Positions 42,007 through 50,900 of a stretch of DNA of 62,216 nt are shown in pieces (the first letter of the stretch is position 1; every line of letters begins with the position of its first letter). Made by a program: the position numbers and the translations under genes. The notes under the pieces were generated by a model that ran no database searches, was not told where the DNA came from, and was given only the letters and a program-made list of their open reading frames with translations. The DNA lies in contig JAGQSO010000040.1 in NCBI GenBank assembly GCA_020439505.1, positions 1 to 62,216 of the forward strand, given 5' to 3'. The DNA comes from Acidimicrobiales bacterium (lineage in GTDB: Bacteria > Actinomycetota > Acidimicrobiia > Acidimicrobiales > Iamiaceae).

Positions 42007-42663
42007 TCAGGAGCGCCGGTCCAGGCGGGCGCTGAGTTGGTCGGCCAGTTCGTCGGGGTTCAGTCGGACCGTCAGCCCGCAGCGGTCGACCAGCCAGTCG
42101 CGGTTGCGGCGGTGAAGATCGTCGCCGGGATCGAACCGGTTCAGGATCACCTCCACCGCCAGATCGCCGAAGGGGGCCAACGACGAGAGCACCGCGTTGA
42201 CGGTGCCCAACCCGGCGTCGGCCACCAGCACGACCAGGTCGGGGTGCAACACCGAGGCGAAGGTGACGGCATCGCCGTCGGTGGCGATGGGGGAGTGAGG
42301 TCCACCGACCGTCTCCAGCCACCCGACCCGGACCGCAGGATCCGGCCACACCAGCTCGTCGAACATCGCCGCCAGCGTCGGGGCGGGGAGGCCGAGGACG
42401 TCGGCGGCCATCGGCGGTGCCATCGCCACCGGGTAGCTGCGATGGGCGGGGCACACCGTCGACGGCTCCTCGCCCGTGGCCGCGCTCAACACCTCGGCAT
42501 CGGTCGGGTGGGGGTCGTCGAGGGCGAAGGACTGGGCTGGTTTGCGGGCCGCCACCGTCATGCCCTTCGCTCGGAGCGCAGCCAGGGTTCTGGCGCCCAC
42601 CCAGGTCTTGCCGACATCGGTGGCGGTGCCGACCACCAGTACCAGCAGGTCAGGCCGGCTCAC
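42007..42663 (-). CDS. bioD: Dethiobiotin synthetase BioD
   Basis: 218 aa. P-loop GTATDVGKTWVGA near the N-terminus, DAPA-binding KPAQSF and the switch-like LETVGGPHSPI segment of the family. It closes the ureido ring of dethiobiotin from 7,8-diaminopelargonate, CO2 and ATP. Its ATG overlaps the bioF stop by 4 nt. Third gene of bioA-bioF-bioD; bioB is not present in the window. Confidence 0.9.
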   Translation of the reverse strand: MSRPDLLVLVVGTATDVGKTWVGARTLAALRAKGMTVAARKPAQSFALDDPHPTDAEVLSAATGEEPSTVCPAHRSYPVAMAPPMAADVLGLPAPTLAAMFDELVWPDPAVRVGWLETVGGPHSPIATDGDAVTFASVLHPDLVVLVADAGLGTVNAVLSSLAPFGDLAVEVILNRFDPGDDLHRRNRDWLVDRCGLTVRLNPDELADQLSARLDRRS

Positions 42664-43814
42664 CGTGCCTCCGAGGACGTCGGGCCGTGGCCCACCTCGG
42701 CGAGGGCGGCCACCAGGCGGTCGAGGTGGTGATCGGTGTGAGCAGCCGAGAGGGTCACCCGGAGGCGGCTCGAACCGGGGGGGACCGTCGGTGGACGGAT
42801 GGCGGGGACGAACAGCCCGGCCTCCAGCAGGTGGGCGGCAGCCGCAACCGCCCGTTCCTCCTCGCCCAGGATCACCGGCACGATCGGAGACGGATGTCGG
42901 GGAGCCAGCCGGTCCACCAGTCCTCTGAGCTGGGCCACGAGGGCGTCACCCTCGGCCGAGCGGACGATGCGTAGGGCGGCAAGGGCGGCGGCGGCGTCGG
43001 CCGGGCTCAGGGCGGTGGTGAAGATCGACGACCGGGCGGCGTTGACCAGCAGGTCCGCCACCGGAGTCGAGCACGCCGCGAACCCGCCCAGCGACCCCAG
43101 GGTCTTGGACAAGGTTCCGACCCGTACCACCTCGACGCCTTCCAGCACCTCGGGGTCCGGGTGTGGGCCGAGCACGGCATGGGCTTCGTCCAGTACCAGC
43201 AGGGCGCGGTGGCGGCGACAGATGCCGGCGATGGCGGCCACGTCGGCCACGTCGCCGTCCATCGAGAAAACGGTGTCGACCACCACCATCACCGGGCTCG
43301 ATCGGTCCGGTCCCGGCGATCCCGTCGCCGGTGCCGTGCCGGCGACGGCGGACTCGAGCGCATCGAGGTCACCGTGGGGGGTGATGGTCACCGACGCCCG
43401 GGCCAGTCGGGTCCCGTCGATGATCGAGGCGTGGTTGAGCGAGTCCGACACGATCCGGACCCCGGCGTCACCCAGGGTCGACAACACTCCCAGGTTGGCG
43501 GCGTAACCGGTGGGGAACAACACCGCTCGTTCGGTCCCCTTCCAGTCGGCCAGCTCGGCCTCCAACTCGCGGTGTACCGGCCGGGCGCCGGTGATCAGCC
43601 GGGAACCCCCGCTGCCCGCCCCCCACCGGTCCAGAGCCAGGTGGGCGGCCTCGATCACCGCCCGATGGGCGCTCAGGCCCAGATAGTCGTTGGAGGCGAA
43701 CGAGATGACCCTGCGGTCCTCGGCCACCAGCGTCCCCTCGGGGCCCAGGGCGTCGAAGTCGCGGTAGGCCCGCCACCGGCCCTCGGCCCGGATCGCGTCG
43801 AGGCGGCGCTGCAC
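42660..43814 (-). CDS. bioF: 8-amino-7-oxononanoate synthase BioF
   Basis: A 384-aa PLP enzyme of the alpha-oxoamine synthase family: FASNDYLGLSAH, GAGSGGSRLITG, PTGYAANLGVLS, DEAHAVLGPH and the PLP-lysine motif VGTLSKTLGSLGGF. It condenses pimeloyl-thioester with alanine. The start is uncertain: GTG 43814 is used, but the conserved-looking upstream residues (PGSLWHHR) hint that translation may begin earlier, close to the bioA stop 42 nt away, where only non-standard codons are available. Confidence 0.9.
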   Translation of the reverse strand: MQRRLDAIRAEGRWRAYRDFDALGPEGTLVAEDRRVISFASNDYLGLSAHRAVIEAAHLALDRWGAGSGGSRLITGARPVHRELEAELADWKGTERAVLFPTGYAANLGVLSTLGDAGVRIVSDSLNHASIIDGTRLARASVTITPHGDLDALESAVAGTAPATGSPGPDRSSPVMVVVDTVFSMDGDVADVAAIAGICRRHRALLVLDEAHAVLGPHPDPEVLEGVEVVRVGTLSKTLGSLGGFAACSTPVADLLVNAARSSIFTTALSPADAAAALAALRIVRSAEGDALVAQLRGLVDRLAPRHPSPIVPVILGEEERAVAAAAHLLEAGLFVPAIRPPTVPPGSSRLRVTLSAAHTDHHLDRLVAALAEVGHGPTSSEAR

Positions 43815-43855
43815 CCGGTGGTGCCAGAGCGAGCCCGGGGGGTCGATGTCTCCGT

Positions 43856-45196
43856 TCAGGGTTCGCCCTGCCCGGATGGGGCCGTGGTCGGGGCGGCGAC
43901 CTCGGTGGTGGTCACCTCGATGATCGCCTCAGCGATCACGTCGACTATCCGGTCGATCTCTTCGCCGGTGATCGTCAACGGGGGCATGATCACGACCACG
44001 TCGCCCAAGGGCCGGATCAGTACGCCCCGCTCGACACAGGCCGCCGAAACCCGACGCCCCCAGCGCAGGCCGTCGGTCGGAGGGGCGAGCTCGATCCCGG
44101 CCATCAGTCCGCAGCGACGGATCGCGCCCACCCGGGCCAAAGGTGCGACGGAGCCGGCCAGTCGGTGACCCAACTGTTCGGCCCGGGCTTTGACGTTGGC
44201 CAGGACGTGCCACTCGTCGAACAGCTCCAGGTGCCGGAGGGCGACGGCGGCGGCCAGCGCGTTCCCGCTGTAGGAATGACCGTGGTAGAAGGTCCGCTCC
44301 GACAGGTCGGGCCCCAGGAACGCCCGCCACACCCGTTCGCTGGCCACCGTCGCCGACAACGGCAGGTAGCCGCCGGTGATGCCCTTACCCAGCACCATCA
44401 GGTCGGGGCGGGCGCCGCACTGCTCGGTGGCAAAGAGCGTGCCGGTACGTCCGAACCCGGTGGCCACCTCGTCGTGGATCACGAGGACGTCGCGGGCGGC
44501 CGCGGCCTCGGCCACCGCCGCCACCGCCTCGGGCGGGACCAGAGCCATGCCCGCCGCTCCCTGCACCAACGGCTCCAGCACCACCGCCGCCAGTTCCGAG
44601 GCGTGAGCGGCGATGAGGTCGGTAGCGGCCTCGACCGCACCGGGCTCGCCCAGCGACGGTGCCCGCAGCACCGGGAACCGCAATGGGTCGAACACATCGG
44701 TGCCGAACCCGCCGTCACCCACCGACAGCGAACCGATCGAATCGCCGTGGTAGGCGCCGCCGAAGGCCAGGTACTTCGTGCGCCCCGCCACCCCCTGGTT
44801 GGTCCAGAACTGGAATGCGATCTTGAGGGCCTGCTCCACCGCCGCCGCTCCATCGCTGGCGAACAGGAAGCGCGCCCCGTCCACCGGGACCCGCGGTGCC
44901 AGGGCTTCGGCCAACTCGATCACGACCCGGTTGCCGTTGCCCAACATGGTGGAGTGGGCCACCCGGTCGAGCTGGTCGCGGACCGCCTGGTCCAACTCCG
45001 GTACGCGATGCCCGAGGGTGGTCACCCACAACGACGAGATGGCATCGAGATAGCGGTTGCCGTCCACGTCGATGAGCTCGCGCCCCTCGGCCCGCTCGAC
45101 GATCACCGGACGGTTGTCGGCGTAGGCCCCCATCTGGGTGAACCCATGCCACACACACGCAACATCGCGCTCGATCCACGAACCGGAGTCAGCCAC
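43856..45196 (-). CDS. bioA: Adenosylmethionine-8-amino-7-oxononanoate aminotransferase BioA
   Basis: A 446-aa class-III aminotransferase. N-terminal VWHGFTQMGAYADNRPVIVE is specific to BioA; DGAAAVEQALKIAFQFW, HDEVATGFGRTG and the PLP-lysine region MVLGKGITGGYLPLS follow. It transfers the amino group of SAM to give diaminopelargonate. The GTG start at 45196 is preferred to 45229 because TAGCGT lies 8 nt upstream. First gene of the biotin operon on the minus strand. Confidence 0.92.
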   Translation of the reverse strand: MADSGSWIERDVACVWHGFTQMGAYADNRPVIVERAEGRELIDVDGNRYLDAISSLWVTTLGHRVPELDQAVRDQLDRVAHSTMLGNGNRVVIELAEALAPRVPVDGARFLFASDGAAAVEQALKIAFQFWTNQGVAGRTKYLAFGGAYHGDSIGSLSVGDGGFGTDVFDPLRFPVLRAPSLGEPGAVEAATDLIAAHASELAAVVLEPLVQGAAGMALVPPEAVAAVAEAAAARDVLVIHDEVATGFGRTGTLFATEQCGARPDLMVLGKGITGGYLPLSATVASERVWRAFLGPDLSERTFYHGHSYSGNALAAAVALRHLELFDEWHVLANVKARAEQLGHRLAGSVAPLARVGAIRRCGLMAGIELAPPTDGLRWGRRVSAACVERGVLIRPLGDVVVIMPPLTITGEEIDRIVDVIAEAIIEVTTTEVAAPTTAPSGQGEP

Positions 45197-45204
45197 GTCG
45201 GCAG

Positions 45205-45210
45205 ACGCTA
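45205..45210 (-). promoter_or_regulatory. -10 element (TAGCGT) of the biotin operon
   Basis: Minus-strand TAGCGT, 8 nt before GTG 45196; leaderless pattern. No BirA-like operator was recognised. Confidence 0.55.
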
Positions 45211-45250
45211 ACGGTCCGAGGCGTCTCACCCCTCCCCGCTCAGGCCCCGC

Positions 45251-46132
45251 TCAGGTTCCAACGAGGAGGGACATGATCGGCCTCCAGTGGGTGAGGGCGA
45301 TCAGGTGGCCGGCGTCGGGATCGACGGTGAGGTTGGCGTGGGTGAGGGTGCCTTCCCACCAGCGACCGAACGACGGCGGCGCGGTGCCGTCGAGTCCTCC
45401 GTACCAGAGGTCGACCGGGCACCGCACGTCCTGCCAGGTGACGTCAGGGTCTTCGACCTGGAGTTCGACCTCACGGACCAGACCGTCCATTCCCTGGGCG
45501 ACGGCGTCGACGACACCGACCGCCATCGCCTCGGCGGCACCGGTCACCGACGCCAGGTCGGCGCGGCGCTTGTCGTCGGCGCCCTCGGCCACGTGTTCAC
45601 GGGCCAGGTCGAGATCACACGGGTAAGGCGCCAGCATCGGTGCCGCCATCTCGGCCGTTGCGGTCGGACCGAGCTCGGCGCCCAACTCGGCCACCATGTG
45701 GCGACCTCCGTCGGCGTCGTCGAGGATGCCCGGAGTCACATAGGCCGCGAACGGAACCAGCCCGGCGGCCACTGCAACCCGATGGACCCGGTCGGGATGG
45801 CGGGCCGCCATCGCCAGGGCGAACGGAGCGCCCGCCGACCATCCGAAGGTGGCCCAGGTGTCGATGCCGAGGGCCTCGGCCAGGGTGGCCACGTCCTCCG
45901 CGAAGGACCCCACCGTGAATCCTCGGTCGGGAGAGGACAGCCCGATGCCGGGGCGGTCGACGGCCACCAGCCGGATCCCCAGGGCGGTGGCCAGGCCGTC
46001 GTCGGGGTGACGGGAACGCCGCGAATCGGGTGTTCCGTGGACGAAGAACACGGCGACGCCCCCGGGATCGCCCACGTCGTCGAAGCCGAGGGTCCGACCG
46101 TCGTGAAGGGGAAACGTCTGCGCCAATGCCAC
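45251..46132 (-). CDS. Alpha/beta hydrolase-fold protein
   Basis: 293 aa. Oxyanion strand VFFVHGTPDSRRS, nucleophile elbow FGWSAGAP, acid on DLWYGGLDGTAP and catalytic His in PDAGHLIAL. Esterase, lipase or haloperoxidase-like activity is possible; the substrate is unknown. Two GTG codons (46135 and 46132) could start it; the second is 6 nt after a TAAGGT hexamer, consistent with leaderless initiation. It is transcribed towards the biotin genes, but those appear to have their own promoter. Confidence 0.82.
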   Translation of the reverse strand: MALAQTFPLHDGRTLGFDDVGDPGGVAVFFVHGTPDSRRSRHPDDGLATALGIRLVAVDRPGIGLSSPDRGFTVGSFAEDVATLAEALGIDTWATFGWSAGAPFALAMAARHPDRVHRVAVAAGLVPFAAYVTPGILDDADGGRHMVAELGAELGPTATAEMAAPMLAPYPCDLDLAREHVAEGADDKRRADLASVTGAAEAMAVGVVDAVAQGMDGLVREVELQVEDPDVTWQDVRCPVDLWYGGLDGTAPPSFGRWWEGTLTHANLTVDPDAGHLIALTHWRPIMSLLVGT

Positions 46133-46138
46133 CACGCG

Positions 46139-46144
46139 ACCTTA
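46139..46144 (-). promoter_or_regulatory. -10 element (TAAGGT) of the alpha/beta hydrolase gene
   Basis: Minus-strand TAAGGT, 6 nt before GTG 46132 (3 nt before GTG 46135). Divergent from CAGGAT at 46175. Confidence 0.5.
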
Positions 46145-46174
46145 CGGGGCCCTGCCTAAGGCCACGTGGTGGGG

Positions 46175-46180
46175 CAGGAT
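46175..46180 (+). promoter_or_regulatory. -10-like element (CAGGAT) of the NAD(P)HX repair gene
   Basis: CAGGAT, 6 nt (GGGGGC) before GTG 46187. The first base departs from the TANNNT pattern, so confidence is lower. Confidence 0.4.
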
Positions 46181-46186
46181 GGGGGC

Positions 46187-47560
46187 GTGGAGGCGATCGT
46201 CACCCCGGCCGAGATGCGCGCCATCGACGCCGCCGCACCCGAGCCGGTGGAGGTGCTGATCGCCAGGGCGGGGGCCGCGGTGGCCCGAGCCGCGTTGGAC
46301 CTGCTCGGCGGGTCCTACGGTCGGCGGGTGGTGGTCATCGCCGGAAAAGGCAACAACGGCCACGACGGACGCGAGGCGGCACGGCGCCTCGAACAACGCG
46401 GGGTGCGCTGTCGGGTCTTCGATGCCGCCGATCCACCGCCGGACCTGCCCCCCGCCGATCTGGTGATCGACGCCGCTTACGGCACCGGCTTCGCCGGTAC
46501 CTACCGGGCACCTCGACCTGCCCATCGTGGTGTCCCGGTGCTGGCCGTCGACATCCCATCGGGGGTGGACGGTCTCACCGGCACCGTGGCCGGTGAACCG
46601 TTGGCGGCGGATGTGACCGTCACCTTTGCCGCCCTCAAACCCGGGCTGCTGGTCGGCGCCGGACCCGCTTTGGCCGGAGAGGTGCGGGTGGCCGACATCG
46701 GGCTCGACGTGGCGAGCGCCCGGGCCCACCTGGTCGACGACGCGGCGCTACGGGCGTGGCTTCCCGTCCGTCCCCCTGACACCCACAAATGGCGGGCCGC
46801 GCTCCGACTTATCGCCGGTTCACCGGGAATGGGGGGAGCGGCCCGACTGGCCGCCGGGGCCGCGCTGAGGTCCGGGGCCGGCTACGTGGCTCTGTCATCG
46901 CCGGGTGCCGTCGACAGACCTACCGCTCCGATCGAGAGCGTGGTTCTCCCCTTGCCCGCCCAGGGATGGGCCGCCGAGGTGCTGGACGGGCTTGATCGCT
47001 TCGCTGCTCTGGCCGTCGGTCCCGGCCTCGGTCGGTCGCCCACCACCGCGGTCGAGGTGGCCCGGCTGGTGGCCGGAGCGTCGCGGCCCACCGTGGTCGA
47101 CGGAGACGCGCTGACCGTTCTCGGTCCCAACGCAGGGGAGATCGTGGGTCACCGCGGGGACGGGGCCGGACCGGTGGTGTTGACTCCCCACGACGGCGAG
47201 TACGCGGCGTTGGCCGGTGGCCCGCCGGGCGAGGATCGCTTCGGTGCCGTGCGCGCCCTGGCCGAACGGTCCGCGGCGACGGTGCTGCTCAAGGGTTCGA
47301 CCACCCTGATCGCAGGCCCCGACGGTCACGTCCTGGCGGTGACCGCGGGCGACGCCCGGCTCGCGACCGCCGGGACCGGCGACGTCCTCACCGGGATCGT
47401 CGGCGCGCTCCTCGCCGCCGGGCTCGACGGGCCCGTCGCCGCGGCCGCCGCCGCACACCTTCACGGTCGAGCCGGGGCCCTAGCCTTGCCCTACGGCCTG
47501 GTCGCCTCCGACCTGGCCGACCTTCTGCCCCTAGTCCTCTCCGAGATCCAGGAACCCTGA
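46187..47560 (+). CDS. nnr: Bifunctional NAD(P)HX epimerase / ADP-dependent NAD(P)HX dehydratase
   Basis: 457 aa. N-terminal YjeF_N epimerase domain (about 1-195; VIAGKGNNGHDGREAAR, DIPSGVDGLTG) fused to a C-terminal ribokinase-like dehydratase domain (about 200-457; KWRAALRLIAGSPGMGGAA, VLTPHDGEYAAL, GDARLATAGTGDVLTG). Together they repair hydrated NADH/NADPH. Start GTG 46187 is chosen over an upstream ATG-like start at 46166 because VEAIVTPAEMRAID is the usual N-terminus and a -10-like hexamer precedes it. Overlaps the CBS gene by one base. Confidence 0.92.
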   Translation: MEAIVTPAEMRAIDAAAPEPVEVLIARAGAAVARAALDLLGGSYGRRVVVIAGKGNNGHDGREAARRLEQRGVRCRVFDAADPPPDLPPADLVIDAAYGTGFAGTYRAPRPAHRGVPVLAVDIPSGVDGLTGTVAGEPLAADVTVTFAALKPGLLVGAGPALAGEVRVADIGLDVASARAHLVDDAALRAWLPVRPPDTHKWRAALRLIAGSPGMGGAARLAAGAALRSGAGYVALSSPGAVDRPTAPIESVVLPLPAQGWAAEVLDGLDRFAALAVGPGLGRSPTTAVEVARLVAGASRPTVVDGDALTVLGPNAGEIVGHRGDGAGPVVLTPHDGEYAALAGGPPGEDRFGAVRALAERSAATVLLKGSTTLIAGPDGHVLAVTAGDARLATAGTGDVLTGIVGALLAAGLDGPVAAAAAAHLHGRAGALALPYGLVASDLADLLPLVLSEIQEP

Positions 47561-48048
47561 TGCCACGCCAGACCCCAGTGTCCGAGGTGATGACCCGCGA
47601 GGTGCTCACCTTCGCCCCCGGCGACCAGGCCTACGACGCCATGGAGACCATGGTGAACCGGGGCATCGACGGCGCACCCGTGGTCACCGAGTCCGGAACA
47701 GTGGTCGGCATGCTGTCGACGGGGGACCTGATCGTCCAGAGCAGCAGCCTCCACTTCCCGACCGTGATCTCGATACTGGGCGCCACCATCGAACTGCCCA
47801 GCTCCAAGCGGCACTTCGAGGAGGACCTTCGCAAGGCCCTGGGCAGCACGGTGGGCGAGGTGATGCACGCCGACCCAATAACCATCGGGGCCGACGACAC
47901 GGTGGAGGAGGCCGCCACCTTGCTCCACGACCACGACATCTCCCGCCTCCCCGTCGTCGGTGACAGTGGTCTGGTCGGCATCGTGGCCCGCGTCGACATC
48001 CTGCGGGCCCTACTGGCCGACGACCGGGCCGCCGACACCGAGAGCTGA
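47560..48048 (+). CDS. CBS-domain pair protein
   Basis: 162 aa, essentially two CBS motifs: VSEVMTREVLTFAPGDQAYD with GIDGAPVVTESGTVVGMLS, and VGEVMHADPITIGADDTVEE with ISRLPVVGDSGLVGIVAR. Such pairs bind adenine nucleotides and sense energy state or regulate partner proteins. The one-base overlap with the NAD(P)HX repair gene and 8 nt to alr place it in one operon. No partner domain is attached, so the regulated target is unknown. Confidence 0.88.
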   Translation: MPRQTPVSEVMTREVLTFAPGDQAYDAMETMVNRGIDGAPVVTESGTVVGMLSTGDLIVQSSSLHFPTVISILGATIELPSSKRHFEEDLRKALGSTVGEVMHADPITIGADDTVEEAATLLHDHDISRLPVVGDSGLVGIVARVDILRALLADDRAADTES

Positions 48049-48056
48049 CCACCGCG

Positions 48057-49169
48057 GTGCGCCCCGCCTGGGCCGACATCGATCTGGCCGCGGTGTCCCA
48101 CAACGTCGCGGCCCTGGCCGAGGCGGCCGCTCCGGCGCGCCTGTGCGCGGTGGTCAAGGCCCAGGGCTACGGCCACGGCGCGGTCGAGGTGGCCAGGGCT
48201 GCCCTGGCCGCGGGGGCGGACCGTCTGGCGGTCGCCCTGGCGTCGGAGGGAGCCGAACTGCGACGGGGCGGCATCCACGGCCCGATCATCGTGTTGAGCC
48301 AGGCCTCCCCTGACGAGCTCGAAGACCTGGTGAACCACGACCTCGACGCCACCGTCTACACCGGTTCGGGGGTCCAGGAACTGGCGGCCGCCGCCGCGTT
48401 GCACGGACCCCGGCGGCCGGTCGACGTCCACCTCAAGGTCGACACCGGCATGCACCGGGTGGGGGCCCAACCCGACGAGGTGGTGGGGTTGGCGCGCTCG
48501 ATCGTCGCCCGACCCGAGCTGCGCTTGGCGTCGGTGTTCACCCACTGCGCGGTCGCCGACGAACCCGACAACGCCTTCACCGCCGATCAGCTCCGCCGCT
48601 ATGACGCCGTCCTGAGAGACCTCGCGGCGGCGGGGATCGAGGTGCCCCTCCGCCACGCCGCCAACACCGCGGCGGCCATCGCCCACCCGGCCAGCCGTTA
48701 CGACATGGTCCGCGCCGGGATCGGGATCTACGGCCTCGCCCCCAGCCCCGCCCTGGCCGGTCGAGTCGGCCTGCGCCCGGCGATGTCGTTGCGGGCTCGG
48801 GTCTCCCACGTGAAGCGCGTCGCCGCTGGTGAGGCGATCTCCTACGGGCAGCGGTACCGAACCGAGGGTGATACCACCATCGCCACGGTTCCCCTCGGCT
48901 ACGCCGACGGCGTCACCCGGCGCCTGGGGTCGACCGGAGGCCAGGTGCTCATCGGGGGAGAACGCCTGCCGATCGCGGGGACCGTCACCATGGACCAGTT
49001 GTTGGTGGACTGCGGTGACCGGCCCGTCCAGGTCGGCCAGGAGGTGGTCCTGTTGGGGCGCCAAGGATCCGAGGAGATCTCCGCCGACGAGTGGGCCGAA
49101 CGCCTCGGCACCATCAGCTACGAGGTGGTCTGCGGCATCAGCCTGCGGGTACCTCGCTGCTACCGCTGA
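48057..49169 (+). CDS. alr: Alanine racemase
   Basis: A 370-aa fold-III PLP racemase. The PLP lysine is in AVVKAQGYGHGAVEVA (the more usual form is KA(N/D)xYGHG), HLKVDTGMHRVG, HAANTAAAI and VRAGIGIYGLAP follow, and the second catalytic base Tyr is in EAISYGQRYR. It supplies D-alanine for peptidoglycan. Start GTG 48057. The C-terminal domain (TVTMDQLLVDCGD) is complete. Neighbours nnr and tsaE are typical for alr in many bacteria. Confidence 0.93.
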   Translation: MRPAWADIDLAAVSHNVAALAEAAAPARLCAVVKAQGYGHGAVEVARAALAAGADRLAVALASEGAELRRGGIHGPIIVLSQASPDELEDLVNHDLDATVYTGSGVQELAAAAALHGPRRPVDVHLKVDTGMHRVGAQPDEVVGLARSIVARPELRLASVFTHCAVADEPDNAFTADQLRRYDAVLRDLAAAGIEVPLRHAANTAAAIAHPASRYDMVRAGIGIYGLAPSPALAGRVGLRPAMSLRARVSHVKRVAAGEAISYGQRYRTEGDTTIATVPLGYADGVTRRLGSTGGQVLIGGERLPIAGTVTMDQLLVDCGDRPVQVGQEVVLLGRQGSEEISADEWAERLGTISYEVVCGISLRVPRCYR

Positions 49170-49222
49170 ACCCCCGGTGGTGGCACCATGCAGTCGAACC
49201 CTCCAACCATCGGAGAACAAGA

Positions 49223-50329
49223 GTGAGCAGGATCTTCAACCGCCACACCGCACGAACCCTCGGCTTGGTCGGCGCCGGCGCCGCGGTGGGAGCCGCCGCG
49301 CTCGGGCTTTACCGGGCCACCCATCCCCGTGAGGCGTCGGGGCCCATCTCGCCCGACCCGGGTCGCAACCGACCCCCGGTACCGGTAGGGCTGTTCGCCA
49401 TGCCCGAAGGCGTCGTAGAGGGTGACGTCACCACCCCCGACGGCGGCACGATCCACTACGCCGAGAAGGGCCAGGGGCGACCCCTGGTGTTGCTGCACGG
49501 GGTGACCCTCCGCCACGACGTCTGGGCTCCCCAGTTCCACCAGTTGAGCGACCGCTACCGGGTGGTCTCGGTGGACCTGCGGGGTCATGGTCGCTCCGAG
49601 GTCGGGTCGTTGGGGTTGGGTCTGCCGCGCCTGGCCACCGACGTGGCCACCCTGTTGGAGGCTCTCGACCTGCGCGACGCGGTGCTGGTCGGTCACTCGA
49701 TGGGCGGCATGACCGTGATGCGGTTCTGCGGCGACCACCCCGACGTGCTGGCCGAACGGGTGGCGGCGGTGGCTCTGGTGGCCACCGCCGGTCATCAGGC
49801 CGTACCGCCCTACATGGAAGGGCTTGCCCGTCGGGTGCTGGCCTCTGGTCGAGCCCGGATCGAACGGGGAGCGAACCTGCCGACCCGCAAGTTGGTGACC
49901 CGTCCCGCGGTGAGGACGGTGTTCGGTGACCGCCCTCACCACCGGGCGATCGACATCGTTCACGAGATGACCACCTCCATGGACGACGCCAACCTCATCG
50001 AGTCGCTGCTGGGCATCGTGGAGCACGATGCCCGCGATGCCCTGCGGGCCACCCGCACCCCGTCGGTGGTGGTGGTCGGCACCCGCGACATCCTCACCCC
50101 GGTGCCTGCCGGGCGGGCCATCGCCCGGACCATGCCGGGTTCGGAGTTCGTGGTCCTGCCCCGGGCCGGTCATCAGCTGATGCAGGAACGTCCCGACGAA
50201 CTGGCCGAACTGATCGACGCCCTGGTGGCCCGAGTCGAAGGATCGGCATCGTCGGTGGCGGAGGCGGTCGCCGTCGACGACCGTCCGGTGGAGGCCGATC
50301 AGGTCGAACCGGTCGGCGGTCCGTTCTAA
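49223..50329 (+). CDS. Alpha/beta hydrolase with N-terminal membrane segment
   Basis: 368 aa. An N-terminal hydrophobic helix (about 11-29, LGLVGAGAAVGAAALGLY) acts as signal anchor; the hydrolase domain follows (about 60-335) with VLLHGVTLRHDVW, nucleophile GHSMGGMTVM, acid in GTRDILTP and His in RAGHQLMQ. The C-terminal 30 residues are hydrophilic. Start GTG 49223 has GGAG 7 nt upstream. It lies between alr and tsaE, a position where actinobacteria often carry such a hydrolase. Substrate unknown. Confidence 0.83.
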   Translation: MSRIFNRHTARTLGLVGAGAAVGAAALGLYRATHPREASGPISPDPGRNRPPVPVGLFAMPEGVVEGDVTTPDGGTIHYAEKGQGRPLVLLHGVTLRHDVWAPQFHQLSDRYRVVSVDLRGHGRSEVGSLGLGLPRLATDVATLLEALDLRDAVLVGHSMGGMTVMRFCGDHPDVLAERVAAVALVATAGHQAVPPYMEGLARRVLASGRARIERGANLPTRKLVTRPAVRTVFGDRPHHRAIDIVHEMTTSMDDANLIESLLGIVEHDARDALRATRTPSVVVVGTRDILTPVPAGRAIARTMPGSEFVVLPRAGHQLMQERPDELAELIDALVARVEGSASSVAEAVAVDDRPVEADQVEPVGGPF

Positions 50330-50344
50330 ACCGTTCCGCGTCGT

Positions 50345-50350
50345 TACCAT
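50345..50350 (+). promoter_or_regulatory. -10 element (TACCAT) of the tsaE operon
   Basis: TACCAT, 7 nt (CGAAACC) before GTG 50358; leaderless pattern. Confidence 0.55.
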
Positions 50351-50357
50351 CGAAACC

Positions 50358-50900
50358 GTGCGTGTCAGTACCGACTCCGCCGCTGGGACCCAGAGCCTGG
50401 CCGAGGCGCTGGCCCTCATCTGCCACGCCGGTGACGTGGTGGTGCTGGCGGGGGAGATGGGGGCAGGAAAGACGGCCTTCACCCAGGGTTTCGCCCGTGG
50501 CCTCGGGGTCTCCGATCTGGTGACGAGTCCCACCTTCACCATCGTGCGCGAGTACCCGGGCGAGAGGCTCGATCTCCACCACCTCGACGTGTACCGCCTC
50601 GACCAGATCCGTGAGGTGTCCGAGCTCGGCATCGGAGAGATGCTCGACGAGGACGCCGTCATGGTGGTCGAGTGGGGCGACGCCGTGATCCCGGCCCTGG
50701 GCGAGCACATCTTGGAGGTACGGATCACCTTTGGCGACGGCGACGACGACCGCCACCTGGAGCTGACCACCCGGGGATCGCGTTGGGCGGCCCGGCGTCG
50801 GTTGCTGGCCGAGACGGTCGAACGCTGGGTCGGCCGGGTCAGTCGCGGCGCCGTCGACGGTGACGGCCCGGAGAGCGAGCAAGGAGCGGACCCGTGTTGA
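50358..50900 (+). CDS. tsaE: tRNA t6A biosynthesis ATPase TsaE
   Basis: 180 aa. Walker A GEMGAGKT (32-39), switch TSPTFTIVREY, HLDVYRL and VVEWGD motifs are complete. TsaE resets the TsaB-TsaD complex during N6-threonylcarbamoyl-adenosine formation on tRNAs. The C-terminal 40 residues are an extension. Overlaps tsaB by 7 nt. Confidence 0.93.
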   Translation: MRVSTDSAAGTQSLAEALALICHAGDVVVLAGEMGAGKTAFTQGFARGLGVSDLVTSPTFTIVREYPGERLDLHHLDVYRLDQIREVSELGIGEMLDEDAVMVVEWGDAVIPALGEHILEVRITFGDGDDDRHLELTTRGSRWAARRRLLAETVERWVGRVSRGAVDGDGPESEQGADPC